From DASZHJ01 sp035581425 (GTDB lineage: Bacteria > Pseudomonadota > Alphaproteobacteria > ATCC43930 > CGMCC-115725): 15,755 nucleotides of DNA. The stretch covers positions 1 to 15,755 of the forward strand of contig DATJVP010000168.1 of NCBI GenBank assembly GCA_035581425.1, written 5' to 3'. A program made the position numbers and the translations under genes. Positions 7,449-14,282 of this stretch are shown here, in pieces (position 1 is the first letter of the stretch; every line of letters starts with the position of its first letter). Below the pieces are notes generated by a model, which was not told the DNA's origin, did not search any database, and worked only from the letters and a program-made list of their open reading frames with translations.

Positions 7449-8385
7449 ACCGTATCCGCGGATTGAACGCGCCATAGAGCAAATCGGCGGCGAGATTGGC
7501 GAGGCAGTAGATCGCCGTCACCACCAGGATCACCGCCTCCATCAGAGGCAGATCGTGCCGCGAGACCGCATAGACCAGAAGGCGGCCGATGCCGGGATAG
7601 GCGAAGATCGTCTCGACGGCGACGATGCCGCCGACGAGAAAGCCGAGATCCTGCGCCAGCACGGTGATTGTCGGCAACATGGCGTTCCGGAGCGCGTGGC
7701 GGAGGATCACCGTGCGCTCGGGCATGCCGCGGGCCCGCGCAGCGCGGACGTAGTTGCTCCTGAGCGCCTCGAGCATGCTCGAGCGCATGAGGCGCGAGAC
7801 GTGCGCCTGCAAACCCAGGGTCAGCGTCGCCACCGGCAGGACGAGATGCGCGAGCCTCGCCCAAAGACTATCGCCGGGCGAGCCGTTGCCCGAGGTCGGG
7901 AGCCAGTTCAGGTAGGAGCTGAAGACGAGGATGAAAACCAGTCCCCAGAAGAATTCCGGCACCGAGACCGCGACGTAGGTACCGAGCGAGGTGAGCCGGT
8001 CGAGGGGTCGCCGGTACTGCACCGCCGAGACGACGCCGATCCCGATTCCGACCAGCGTGACAATGAGGAGAGTCGGGATGGCGATGAGCGCGGAGCGCCC
8101 CAGCGCGGTCCAGAGGATAGGGGCGATCGGCTGCTCCAGGATGACGGATTGCCCGAAATCGCCATGCAGCAACCCGCCGGCCCAGCGCAGATATTGCACG
8201 GGAAGCGGCAGGTTCAGTCCGAGCTTCTGCTCCAACGCGGCCTTGGTCTCGGCCGTCGCATATTCGCCTAGGATCACCTCTGCGGTGTTCGCGGGCAGCA
8301 CATGCGTCACCAGGAACACCAGGAGCGACATCAGCACGATGATCGCGGCGATATAGCCGAGCCGCTTCAGGAAATAGATCGCCAT
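7429..8385 (-). CDS. ABC transporter permease, DppB/OppB-like
   Basis: A 318-residue inner-membrane permease pairing with the DppC-like subunit. It starts MAIYFLKRLGYIAAIIVLMSLLVFLVTHVLP, the usual DppB opening, with the first helix at about 8-29. A periplasmic loop follows with 'LGLNLPLPVQYLRWAGGLLHGDFGQSV' (55-81), a hallmark of the subfamily. The EAA cytoplasmic loop (about 212-230, NYVRAARARGMPERTVILRHALRN region) is intact, as is the late motif VETIFAYPGIGRLLVYAV. The ATG at 8385 has little ribosome-site complementarity. It lies 81 bp after the binding-protein gene, separated from it by a REP-like hairpin, so its expression may be lower than that of the binding protein. Length and motifs are normal for the family. 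Confidence 0.92.
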   Translation of the reverse strand: MAIYFLKRLGYIAAIIVLMSLLVFLVTHVLPANTAEVILGEYATAETKAALEQKLGLNLPLPVQYLRWAGGLLHGDFGQSVILEQPIAPILWTALGRSALIAIPTLLIVTLVGIGIGVVSAVQYRRPLDRLTSLGTYVAVSVPEFFWGLVFILVFSSYLNWLPTSGNGSPGDSLWARLAHLVLPVATLTLGLQAHVSRLMRSSMLEALRSNYVRAARARGMPERTVILRHALRNAMLPTITVLAQDLGFLVGGIVAVETIFAYPGIGRLLVYAVSRHDLPLMEAVILVVTAIYCLANLAADLLYGAFNPRIRYGRSVD

Positions 8386-8416
8386 GCTGCCGAGCCCGAC
8401 GACGTCAGCGCAAATT

Positions 8417-8452
8417 CCCTCTCCCCGCCGGGGAGAGGGTTGGGGTGAGGGG
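8417..8452. repeat. REP-like intergenic palindrome inside the ABC operon
   Basis: CCCTCTCCCC (8417-8426), a GCC loop and GGGGAGAGGG (8430-8439) form a perfect 10-bp stem, followed by TTGGGGTGAGGGG. This sequence and tail match a repeat widely scattered between genes in proteobacterial genomes; on the minus strand it translates as '(L)TPTLSPAGRG', a well-known spurious peptide. It lies between the binding-protein stop (8467) and the first permease start (8385). Hairpins at this place in importer operons can protect the upstream mRNA or reduce read-through. Confidence 0.75.
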
Positions 8453-8466
8453 ACGCTTCAGACCGC

Positions 8467-9978
8467 TCAGTTCGCGAGCGTGACGTTCCTGAGATTGAGC
8501 GTTCTGAGCGGCGAGGATTGGAAGCCCTTCACCTTGTTGCCGTAGCCATCCGCGTGATTGAGGACGAAGATCACGACCCCCGGCCCATCCTCCGCCGCGA
8601 TCTCCTGGAAGCGCGTGTAGAGCTTCTTCTGCTCCTCGACATTGGTCGTCTGGCGCGCGGCCTCCAGCAGCTTGTCGACCTCCGCGCTCTTGAAGTGCCA
8701 GTTCTGCGTGTTCCAGGATCCGGTGCTGTGATACCACTCGAAAAGCATGGTATCCGGCGTCGTGCGTCCGGAGAAATTGTTGATCATGAAGGGGCGCGTC
8801 GAGGGACGGAACTGATCCTCCGGCACCGGGTGGATCTCCACGGTGAGATTGGCCTCCTTCGCGATGTCGCGCAGCGTCACCGCCATGCGCTCGAGCACCG
8901 GCTGCTGCGCGGGCATCCAGAGCTGCACGGTGAGGCCGTTCGGGTAGCCGGCCTCCGCCAGCAGCTTCTTCGCCGCCGCGGGGTCAGCCGCGCCGATGGG
9001 GATCGCACTGTCGTAGAAGGGATGGAAGGGCGGCAGCGGCGAGATCGTCGGCGTGCCGTGCCCGAAGAGCGCGATCTCCGCGATCTTCTTGCGGTCGACC
9101 AGCTTGAAGATCGCCTGGCGCACTTTGGGATTGTCGAAGGGCGGGATGCTCTCGTTCATGCCGAACATGGCCCAGGTCCCTGTCGGCACTTCGCTCACCT
9201 GCGCGGTCTTGCTGCCCTTGAGCTTGTCCATGAACTCCGGCGGCAGGCCCCAGACGATGTCGAGCTCGCCGCGCTCGAGCGCCGCCACCGCGGTGCTGTA
9301 GTCCGGAATGATCTTGAACTCGACGCGATCGAACTTGAAGGCGGTTGCATCGAAGTAGTCGGGATTCCGCACGAGCTCCATCGTGCCGTTGGGATCGTAG
9401 CTCACGAACTTATAGGGACCGGTACCGACGAGCTTGGTCGTGATCGTGTCGAGCTCGTCGCGCGGCAGGATCACGGCCTGAAATGCCGAGGTGATCGCGG
9501 GCCAGGAGGAATAGGGCGTCGATAGCGTGAAACGCACCGTGTATTTGTCCGGCGCCTCTATCTTCTCGACAATCTTCAGGCTGCCGAGGATCACGGAGGC
9601 GTTCGCGGGATCGGCGAGGCGCTTATAAGTCGCGACCACGTCCTCGGCATCGACCTCGCGACCGCTGTGGAATTTCACGCCCTTGCGCAGGCGATAGGTC
9701 CAGGTCTTGAGGTCGGCCGAGGCCTCCCAGCTCTCCGCGAGATCCGGCACGATGTTGAGCTTGTCGTCGAAGGCGGTCAGTCGATCGTAGACCAGCACGG
9801 AATAATTGTATTCGAGCTGCCCCAGGCTGTGCTTTGCGGGATCGAGGCTCCGCACCGGCGTGTTCGCGGAAATCCTGAGCACTGACTCGGCTTTGGAATC
9901 CTGTGCGCCGACAACCGTCCCGAGCAGAACAAGCGACGCCGCGACCGCGCGCGCCCGAATCCTCAACCACCTCATCAT
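8467..9978 (-). CDS. ABC transporter substrate-binding protein, family 5 (peptide/opine/nickel type)
   Basis: A 503-residue periplasmic binding protein and the first gene of the importer operon. The first of two adjacent ATGs (9978) has GGGGGAG 7 nt upstream. Residues 1 to about 31 are a Sec signal peptide (basic MMRWLRIRARAV, hydrophobic core ASLVLLGTVVGA). The mature protein shows the SBP_bac_5 landmarks: SLDPAKHSLGQLEYNYSVLVYDRL, 'VPDLAESWEASADLKTWTYRLRKGVKFHSGREVDAEDVVATYKRL' and 'VGTGPYKFVSYDPNGTMELVRNPDYF', then the C-terminal lobe with 'PPFDNPKVRQAIFKLVDRKKI' and 'AKKLLAEAGYPNGLTVQLWM'. It captures a solute and delivers it to the DppB/DppC-like permeases downstream. The ligand could be a peptide, opine, sugar or hydroxy-acid conjugate; sequence alone does not decide. 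Confidence 0.93.
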   Translation of the reverse strand: MMRWLRIRARAVAASLVLLGTVVGAQDSKAESVLRISANTPVRSLDPAKHSLGQLEYNYSVLVYDRLTAFDDKLNIVPDLAESWEASADLKTWTYRLRKGVKFHSGREVDAEDVVATYKRLADPANASVILGSLKIVEKIEAPDKYTVRFTLSTPYSSWPAITSAFQAVILPRDELDTITTKLVGTGPYKFVSYDPNGTMELVRNPDYFDATAFKFDRVEFKIIPDYSTAVAALERGELDIVWGLPPEFMDKLKGSKTAQVSEVPTGTWAMFGMNESIPPFDNPKVRQAIFKLVDRKKIAEIALFGHGTPTISPLPPFHPFYDSAIPIGAADPAAAKKLLAEAGYPNGLTVQLWMPAQQPVLERMAVTLRDIAKEANLTVEIHPVPEDQFRPSTRPFMINNFSGRTTPDTMLFEWYHSTGSWNTQNWHFKSAEVDKLLEAARQTTNVEEQKKLYTRFQEIAAEDGPGVVIFVLNHADGYGNKVKGFQSSPLRTLNLRNVTLAN

Positions 9979-10095
9979 CGTTTTTCTCCCCCGCTACGGC
10001 GCCACGCCGGAATTCGTCCCAGACATATATACTCGCTCCGCAACGGCCGCCTGACAACCTTCGCGCGGCCGATCACGCGGTTGCGGAGGAAACAG
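9979..10095. promoter_or_regulatory. Divergent promoter region between importer operon and dehydrogenase gene
   Basis: These 117 bp separate the oppositely oriented starts at 9978 (minus) and 10096 (plus), so promoters for both directions should lie here. The only AT-rich block is ATATATA at 10025-10031. On the minus strand a TTGTCA (10057-10052) lies 20 bp upstream of TATATA, too far for an ideal sigma-70 pair. No clear operator dyad was found. The promoter positions are tentative. Confidence 0.35.
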
Positions 10096-11136
10096 GTGAA
10101 GCCAAAAGTCTTCGTGTGCCAGCCGATCGCGGAAGCCGTGCTCGAAGTGCTGCGCGAGGCGGCGGAGGTCGGCGTCTATCCCTATCTCGACCGGCAGATT
10201 ACGCAGGACGAGCTTGCGGCGAACGCGGCGCGGAACGATTGGCTGTTCCTTGCGAGCGACAACATCATTCCGGCTGCCCTCATCGAAACGAGCCCGAACC
10301 TCAGGGGGATCGGCACGGTCTCGCGGTTCGGCCACTACATCGATCTCAAGGCTGCGACCGCGCGCAAACTCCCGATCGTTTCCGCCGATCCCGACTACGC
10401 GTCGGCGCCGGATCTCGGTCCCGCGGCGCGCGGCGGGGTCAGCCTCGCGACCGCCGATCTCACCGTCGCGATGTTGCTCGGCCTCGCCTATCGCCTCGTT
10501 GAGGCCGACCGCTACACCCGCGCCGGTCACTTCAAGCAGGAGCAGACGCTCGCCCTCATGGGCATCGGCTGTCCCGGCAAGACCGTGGGCGTGATCGGCA
10601 TGGGCAAGGTCGCGCGCTACATGATCCCGCGGCTGCGTGCCTTGGACATGACCGTGATCTATACCAAGCGCAATCGCTTGGCGCAGGAGGAGGAGCGCGC
10701 GCTCGGTTTGCGCTGGTCCCAGTCCCTCGATGCGCTGCTCGCCGAGAGCGACTTCGTCTGCGTCGCCTGCGACTACAATCCCGAAACCCACAAGCTCGTC
10801 GGCGCCCGCGAGCTCGGGTTGATGAAGAAGACCGCTTTCCTCATAAACACCGCACGCGGCCGCATCGTCGACGAGTCCGCCTTGATCCGCGCGCTGCAGG
10901 AGAAAGCGATCGCAGGTGCCGCGCTCGACGTCTTCTGGAACGAGCCCCCCGTGGTCTACGATCCCTTCGTCCCCGAGGCGCTCCGCAAGCTCGACAATGT
11001 GATCCTCGCCCCGCACAATGGCGGCGCAGTCTGGGAGGTCCGCGTCTCCCGCGCCATCTCCGTCGCCCGCGGCATGATCGCGACCATGCAAGGCCGCCGC
11101 GCGCCGGGGCTGCTCAATCCCGAGATCTACGAGTGA
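10096..11136 (+). CDS. D-2-hydroxyacid dehydrogenase (NAD(P)-dependent)
   Basis: A 346-residue cytoplasmic oxidoreductase of the D-isomer-specific 2-hydroxyacid dehydrogenase family, interconverting a 2-hydroxy acid and a 2-oxo acid. I chose GTG at 10096, with GGAGG 6 nt upstream (10085-10089); an in-frame TTG at 10081 lies before that ribosome site. Visible features are the substrate-domain loop VSRFGHYIDLKAA, the Rossmann motif VIGMGKVA (about 166-173), and the catalytic set Arg254 in NTARGRIVDESAL, Glu283 in DVFWNEPP and His307 in LAPHNGG. The R-to-E spacing of 29 is standard. The segment 'ADPDYASAPDLGPAARGGVSLATADLTVAMLL' is longer than the usual 'aNVAEhtlaLML' loop. It is divergent from the importer operon, so it may process the imported compound. 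The exact substrate is unknown. Confidence 0.9.
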   Translation: MKPKVFVCQPIAEAVLEVLREAAEVGVYPYLDRQITQDELAANAARNDWLFLASDNIIPAALIETSPNLRGIGTVSRFGHYIDLKAATARKLPIVSADPDYASAPDLGPAARGGVSLATADLTVAMLLGLAYRLVEADRYTRAGHFKQEQTLALMGIGCPGKTVGVIGMGKVARYMIPRLRALDMTVIYTKRNRLAQEEERALGLRWSQSLDALLAESDFVCVACDYNPETHKLVGARELGLMKKTAFLINTARGRIVDESALIRALQEKAIAGAALDVFWNEPPVVYDPFVPEALRKLDNVILAPHNGGAVWEVRVSRAISVARGMIATMQGRRAPGLLNPEIYE

Positions 11137-11169
11137 GATCCCCTCTCCGGCGCTGCGGCTATGGATGGC

Positions 11170-12609
11170 TCATCCCACGATCTCCCGGAGGGCTTCCGGC
11201 AGCGTCGGGTAGAGGAACTGGTAGCCCGTCGCTTCCGCTTGCTGCGGCAGGACGCGCTGGCCGCCGACGAGGACTTCCTCGGTGAGGCCGCGGCCGAAGA
11301 GGAGGCGCAAGGCGAACGCGGGCACTGGAACGAGTGCGGGGCGATGGAGCGCGCGGCCGAGGGCGCGGGCGAAGTCGGCGTTGCGCACGGGCTCGGGGGC
11401 GGTGGCGTTGAGGGCGCCCGAGACACTCTCCACAGTGATTGCATGCAGGATCAGGCCCACGATGTCGTCGAGATGGATCCAGGACATCCACTGCCGCCCG
11501 CTTCCCATGGGGCCGCCGAAGCCGAACTCGAAGGGGAGCAGCATGCGCGCGAGGACGCCGCCGCTTGAACCCAGCACGAGGCCGATCCGGAGCTTGACGA
11601 GGCGGACGCCCATCGCTTCGACCGCCTCCGCCGCCTGCTCCGTCGCGGCGCAGACCTCGTGCGTGAAGGAAGGCCGCCCCTCCGCACCCTCGACGAAGCT
11701 CACCTCGGCGTCGTTCCCGTAAAAGCCGATCGCCGAGGCCTGCACGAGGACGGCAGGCTTCCGGCGCGATTTCGAGATGAGGCGCAGCACGCTCTCGGTG
11801 GTGGCGAGACGGCTTTCGAGGAGCTTCTGCTTCCGCGACTTGGTCCAGCGACCGCCGGCGACGGGCTCCCCCGCGAGATTGACGATCGCATCGAAGGGCG
11901 TGTCGCGCCCGAGCGTGTGGAGGTTTTCGATAAGGGTGACGCGGCCCCGGAACTTGCGCCCGCGCCGCGCGTCGCGCGTGAGTACGGTCACGCGATGGCC
12001 CGCCTCCGCCAACACTTCGACGAGCCGCGTCCCGATGAAGCCGGTGCCGCCGGTGACGAGGATCGATTGCCGGCCCGGCAGCGCGACGGCAAGACAAGGC
12101 GCGGACTCTTTCGCGCGCCGCTGCAGCGTCCGGCTCCGCGCGCCCTCGCGCACCGTCGCAAGCAGCGCGCCCGCACCGAGCACGCTCGCGATCCAGGACC
12201 AGATGCCGTGATTGGCGGGCAGAACGCCCGTGGGCTCGGCGGCCCAAGCGAGGAACTGCGGCGCCAGCACCGCGAGCAGCACACCGAAATTGACCGCGAG
12301 CAGCGTGTGGGTGACGCGCTCGCTCGGCGGCAGGTCGCGCGTCCGGTCCTCGACCACGAAATCTACCAGGGTGATCACGACTTCCGCCGCCATCAGGCAC
12401 GCGAAGCCCACCGCGAAGGCGCCGTGCCACTCGCCCCAGGCGAAGGCGAGGAAGAGTGTCGCGTAGATGATGTTGCGGAGCGCGTGGATCGAGAGCTCGC
12501 GCTCCGAGCCCGGCCGCCAGGCCAAGCGCTCGGTGATCTCATGGTGATAGAGCAGATCGAAGGCGCCCATCGCACCTTGGACGCTCATGAGGATGAGGAT
12601 GCGGTCCAT
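11170..12609 (-). CDS. TIGR01777-type SDR epimerase with N-terminal membrane domain
   Basis: A 479-residue two-part protein. Residues 1 to about 155 are a multi-pass membrane domain with helices near 2-20, 43-60, 64-85, 101-120 and 135-152, including 'DLLYHHEITERLAWRPGSERELSIHALRN' and 'DFVVEDRTRDLPPSERVTHTLLAVNFG'. Residues 181-479 are an atypical short-chain dehydrogenase/epimerase of the TIGR01777 (YfcH/SulA-like) family: nucleotide-binding GGTGFIG (187-193), the family signature NLAGEPV (244-250), QASAIGFYG (290-298), MSWIHLDDIVGLI (375-386) and a conserved C-terminal 'VLPQQAEATGYQFLYPTLPEALREI'. The ATG at 12609 has GGAGG 6 nt upstream. The gene overlaps the DUF4166 gene by 25 bp, so the two are surely co-transcribed. 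The open frame extends upstream to 13182 but only shadows DUF4166. The reaction and substrate of this family are not established. Confidence 0.88.
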   Translation of the reverse strand: MDRILILMSVQGAMGAFDLLYHHEITERLAWRPGSERELSIHALRNIIYATLFLAFAWGEWHGAFAVGFACLMAAEVVITLVDFVVEDRTRDLPPSERVTHTLLAVNFGVLLAVLAPQFLAWAAEPTGVLPANHGIWSWIASVLGAGALLATVREGARSRTLQRRAKESAPCLAVALPGRQSILVTGGTGFIGTRLVEVLAEAGHRVTVLTRDARRGRKFRGRVTLIENLHTLGRDTPFDAIVNLAGEPVAGGRWTKSRKQKLLESRLATTESVLRLISKSRRKPAVLVQASAIGFYGNDAEVSFVEGAEGRPSFTHEVCAATEQAAEAVEAMGVRLVKLRIGLVLGSSGGVLARMLLPFEFGFGGPMGSGRQWMSWIHLDDIVGLILHAITVESVSGALNATAPEPVRNADFARALGRALHRPALVPVPAFALRLLFGRGLTEEVLVGGQRVLPQQAEATGYQFLYPTLPEALREIVG

Positions 12610-13397
12610 GGAGTCTCCTCCGGGTACAAGCAGAAAACGCCGTCCTGAAAGAACACCTCGCCAAAGCGCGGATGCTCGACAGCGATGCGGAAGCGAAACC
12701 GTCCGCCGCCCTCGTCGATGTGCGCGACGTGCAGCACGCCTGGCGTGAGCCAATCCGGAAGCCGCAGATGGAAGCGGCCGAGCCGCCAGAAATAGCCGGT
12801 GCTCTCGAAGTGAAGCGCGCCCTCGCGTGCCGAGAGCCTGAGCCACATGCCGATCCCCGCGCCAACGCGCTCGACGAGGCCGTGACGCTCGCTCGCTTCC
12901 TTGACGGAGACGCAGGCGACCGGCGCGCGGCCGGGAAAACGATAGAGCCGATGCCACACCACGCCCTTGCCGTCCTCGGCGAGGCGGAGCGTCACCGTCA
13001 CGGGAACCTGCGTGCCGCGATGCGGCGCGAGCGGCGTGCCGATGAGCCGGAAAAGCTGTGCTAGGAGCCAGCCCGCGCGCGAGCTCCGCACTACCTCCAT
13101 CGCGCCGACGTAGCGGAGCCCCGCGCCCGCTGCGGGCTTCCAAGCAAAGCGCGCTCGCACCGCCGGCACGAGGCTCCGCCACTGGGGCTCGCCGAGCAGA
13201 CGGCGGAAGCTCGGATCGGGAAGGCGCGGCGCGTTCGGTATGCCATCGCTCCCCGCATCGTCATCTCCGGCCTTGAGCCGGGCATCCACACCTTCTGCTA
13301 CGCAAGGAGAGCGCGTGGTTGGCCGGGGCAAGCCCGGCCATGACGGAAAAAGAGGAAAGGGAGCCATTGGCACGACACTCACGGGCTCGCCGGACAT
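12585..13397 (-). CDS. DUF4166 domain protein carrying an in-frame palindromic repeat
   Basis: A 270-residue protein. The ATG at 13397 has GGGAGG 5 nt upstream, an excellent start; further upstream the frame overlaps the regulator gene and is not used. Residues about 62-260 look like DUF4166: 'SFRRLLGEPQWRSLVPAVRARF', 'YVGAMEVVRSSRAGWLLAQLFRLIGTPLAPH', 'VPVTVTLRLAEDGKGVVWHRLYRFPG', 'GIGMWLRLSAREGALHFESTGYFWRLGRFHLRLPDWLTPG' and 'FRFRIAVEHPRFGEVFFQDGVF'. The domain is uncharacterised and is often linked to SDR-type proteins. Residues 18-47 are encoded by an 87-bp interspersed repeat (13259-13345) that keeps the frame open. No ATG, GTG or TTG lies between the repeat and the domain, so the repeat is probably translated. 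The 25-bp overlap with the SDR gene suggests the products work together. Confidence 0.8.
   Translation of the reverse strand: MSGEPVSVVPMAPFPLFPSWPGLPRPTTRSPCVAEGVDARLKAGDDDAGSDGIPNAPRLPDPSFRRLLGEPQWRSLVPAVRARFAWKPAAGAGLRYVGAMEVVRSSRAGWLLAQLFRLIGTPLAPHRGTQVPVTVTLRLAEDGKGVVWHRLYRFPGRAPVACVSVKEASERHGLVERVGAGIGMWLRLSAREGALHFESTGYFWRLGRFHLRLPDWLTPGVLHVAHIDEGGGRFRFRIAVEHPRFGEVFFQDGVFCLYPEETPWTASSSS
13259..13345. repeat. 87-bp interspersed palindromic element, in frame within the DUF4166 gene
   Basis: The ends are CGTCAT (13259-13264) and ATGACG (13340-13345). Inside are two perfect small hairpins, CCGGC-CTTGA-GCCGG (13267-13281) and GGCCGGG-GCAAG-CCCGGCC (13321-13339). Reading outward, the arms translate as 'WMPGSRPEMT' and 'MAGASPAMT', hallmark spurious peptides of a repeat common between genes in alphaproteobacteria. 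Its length is divisible by three, and it has no stop in the DUF4166 frame. No target-site duplication is visible. Confidence 0.75.
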
Positions 13398-13413
13398 TTC
13401 AACCTCCCGCTTC

Positions 13414-13441
13414 TGAATATTCTGTTGAAACAGAAACCAAC
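13414..13441 (-). promoter_or_regulatory. Candidate promoter of the DUF4166-SDR operon
   Basis: On the minus strand, GTTGGT (13441-13436) and TATTCA (13419-13414) are separated by 16 bp, and the operator-like dyad at 13420-13435 fills this spacer. The pair is a weak match to sigma-70 boxes but lies 17-45 bp before the ATG at 13397. The 56-bp gap after the regulator stop also has a 7-T run (13453-13446 area). The downstream genes could alternatively be read from the regulator's promoter. Confidence 0.4.
13420..13435. promoter_or_regulatory. Predicted regulator operator 2 (TTCTG-N6-CAGAA)
   Basis: TTCTGTTGAAACAGAA is a perfect dyad (7-bp arms, 2-bp centre) located 23-38 bp upstream of the DUF4166 start. 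It has the same TTCTG-N6-CAGAA layout as the dyad on the regulator's own promoter at 14009-14028. A further TTCTG half-site lies at 13411-13415. It is probably bound by the adjacent GbsR/MarR-type protein. Confidence 0.6.
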
Positions 13442-13453
13442 TCGCAAAAAAAT

Positions 13454-13996
13454 TTACGCGGCGGCGCGGTGCCGGCGGCCGACGAAGCGGGCGATCTTGC
13501 CGCCCATCTTCATCAGCGCGACCAGAGTCGATTTCGGCAGCCGGCTCACCTGCACGTACCAGTCGCTCAACGTCTCGATGAAGGAGAGCATGTTCCCGAT
13601 GCGCTCCTTGATCTCCGGCGGCGTCTCCTCGTCCTCGTCCGCCTCCAGCATGCACTGGCGCAGCATGGTGAGCGTCGGATCGATCTCGCGTCGCTTCCGC
13701 TCCTCGACGATGGTGAGGAGCATCTCCCAGAGGTCCTTCTTGGATTCGAAATGGTCGCGGCGATCGCCGAGAGCGTGGGTGAGCGTCACGAGCTGCCAGC
13801 CCTGCAGCTCCTTGAGGCTGGTGCTGACGTTGGAGCGCGCGAGGCCGAGCGTGTCCGCGATCTCCTCGGCGGTGATGGGCTGCGGCGCGAGGTAAAGGAG
13901 CGCATGGATCTGCGCTACCGAGCGATTGACTCCCCAGCGCTGCCCCATCTCGCCCCAGTGCAGCACGTAGCGCTCCATGATCGGCGTCAGGCGCAT
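13454..13996 (-). CDS. GbsR/MarR family transcriptional regulator
   Basis: A 180-residue DNA-binding regulator of the GbsR branch of the MarR superfamily, cytoplasmic and probably dimeric. The ATG at 13996 has GGGAGG 6 nt upstream. An N-terminal helix (LTPIMERYVLHWGEMGQRWGVNRSVAQIHALLYLAPQPI, about 3-41) leads into a winged helix-turn-helix: ITAEEIADTLGLARSNVSTSLKELQGWQLV (41-70), then a wing with 'GDRRDHFESKKDLWEML'. The C-terminal half (about 95-165) is helical and acidic at 118-130, as expected for a dimerisation region. GbsR itself represses glycine-betaine synthesis genes and senses choline, but many homologues have other ligands, and no choline genes are present here. It is probably an autorepressor that also controls the two genes downstream, given matching dyads at both promoters. 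Confidence 0.9.
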   Translation of the reverse strand: MRLTPIMERYVLHWGEMGQRWGVNRSVAQIHALLYLAPQPITAEEIADTLGLARSNVSTSLKELQGWQLVTLTHALGDRRDHFESKKDLWEMLLTIVEERKRREIDPTLTMLRQCMLEADEDEETPPEIKERIGNMLSFIETLSDWYVQVSRLPKSTLVALMKMGGKIARFVGRRHRAAA

Positions 13997-14008
13997 GCGC
14001 CGCCTCCC

Positions 14009-14028
14009 ATTTCTGAACTTACAGAAAT
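14009..14028. promoter_or_regulatory. Predicted regulator operator 1 (autoregulatory)
   Basis: ATTTCTGAACTTACAGAAAT is a perfect inverted repeat with 7-bp arms and a 6-bp centre. It overlaps the -10 box of the regulator promoter and ends 12 bp before the ATG at 13996. A repressor bound here would block transcription start, the usual geometry of MarR-type autorepression. Confidence 0.65.
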
Positions 14029-14054
14029 ATCGGGCGGAGCCGGCGAAATGTCAA
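14026..14054 (-). promoter_or_regulatory. Sigma-70-type promoter of the gbsR-like gene
   Basis: On the minus strand, a consensus -35 TTGACA (14054-14049) is followed after exactly 17 bp by GATATT (14031-14026, four of six matches to TATAAT). A start site near 14019 would give a leader of about 22 nt with the GGGAGG ribosome site. This is the best promoter match in the window. Confidence 0.7.
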
Positions 14055-14282
14055 GCGCGGCGGGAGCTGCCCTCTGGGTCATGAATTCAATGACGACAAG
14101 CGCCGTCCACCCTTCCGGTGTCGGCAGTGAAACGGACAGGGCGCGGAGGCTACCATTCGTCGCGATTTGACCCTGAGCGGCCCTTGCTGGTCACAGACAC
14201 GAGCGGCAGCGAAGGGTGGAAAGCGGTCATTCTCGCGAGCGTGTGAATGCTTGCGTCGAATGGGACGTGGTACGAATGGGGC
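14055..14282. other. Intergenic region between divergent regulator and PF04392 gene
   Basis: No gene is visible in these 228 bp. The region holds a small dyad, GTCAT-N7-ATGAC (14078-14094), centred on the palindrome TGAATTCA. It also has a widely spaced 9-bp inverted pair, CCACCCTTC (14107-14115) and GAAGGGTGG (14211-14219). The pair could be the ends of a decayed small repeat, but the flanks do not match well. Confidence 0.3.

Noticed and set aside
12610..13182. An N-terminal extension of the SDR frame upstream of 12609.
   Set aside because: It overlaps the DUF4166 gene out of frame. The ATG at 12609 has GGAGG at ideal spacing.
13446..13500. An intrinsic terminator at the end of the regulator gene, suggested by a run of seven T on the minus strand.
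   Set aside because: No convincing GC stem directly precedes the T-run; only 4-bp stems can be drawn.
13398..13655. An N-terminal extension of the DUF4166 frame upstream of 13397.
   Set aside because: It runs across the regulator gene and its operator-containing gap. The ATG at 13397 has a strong ribosome site.
14107..14219. A possible miniature transposable element bounded by CCACCCTTC and GAAGGGTGG.
   Set aside because: Only nine bases match, the flanks diverge at once, and no target duplication is seen.
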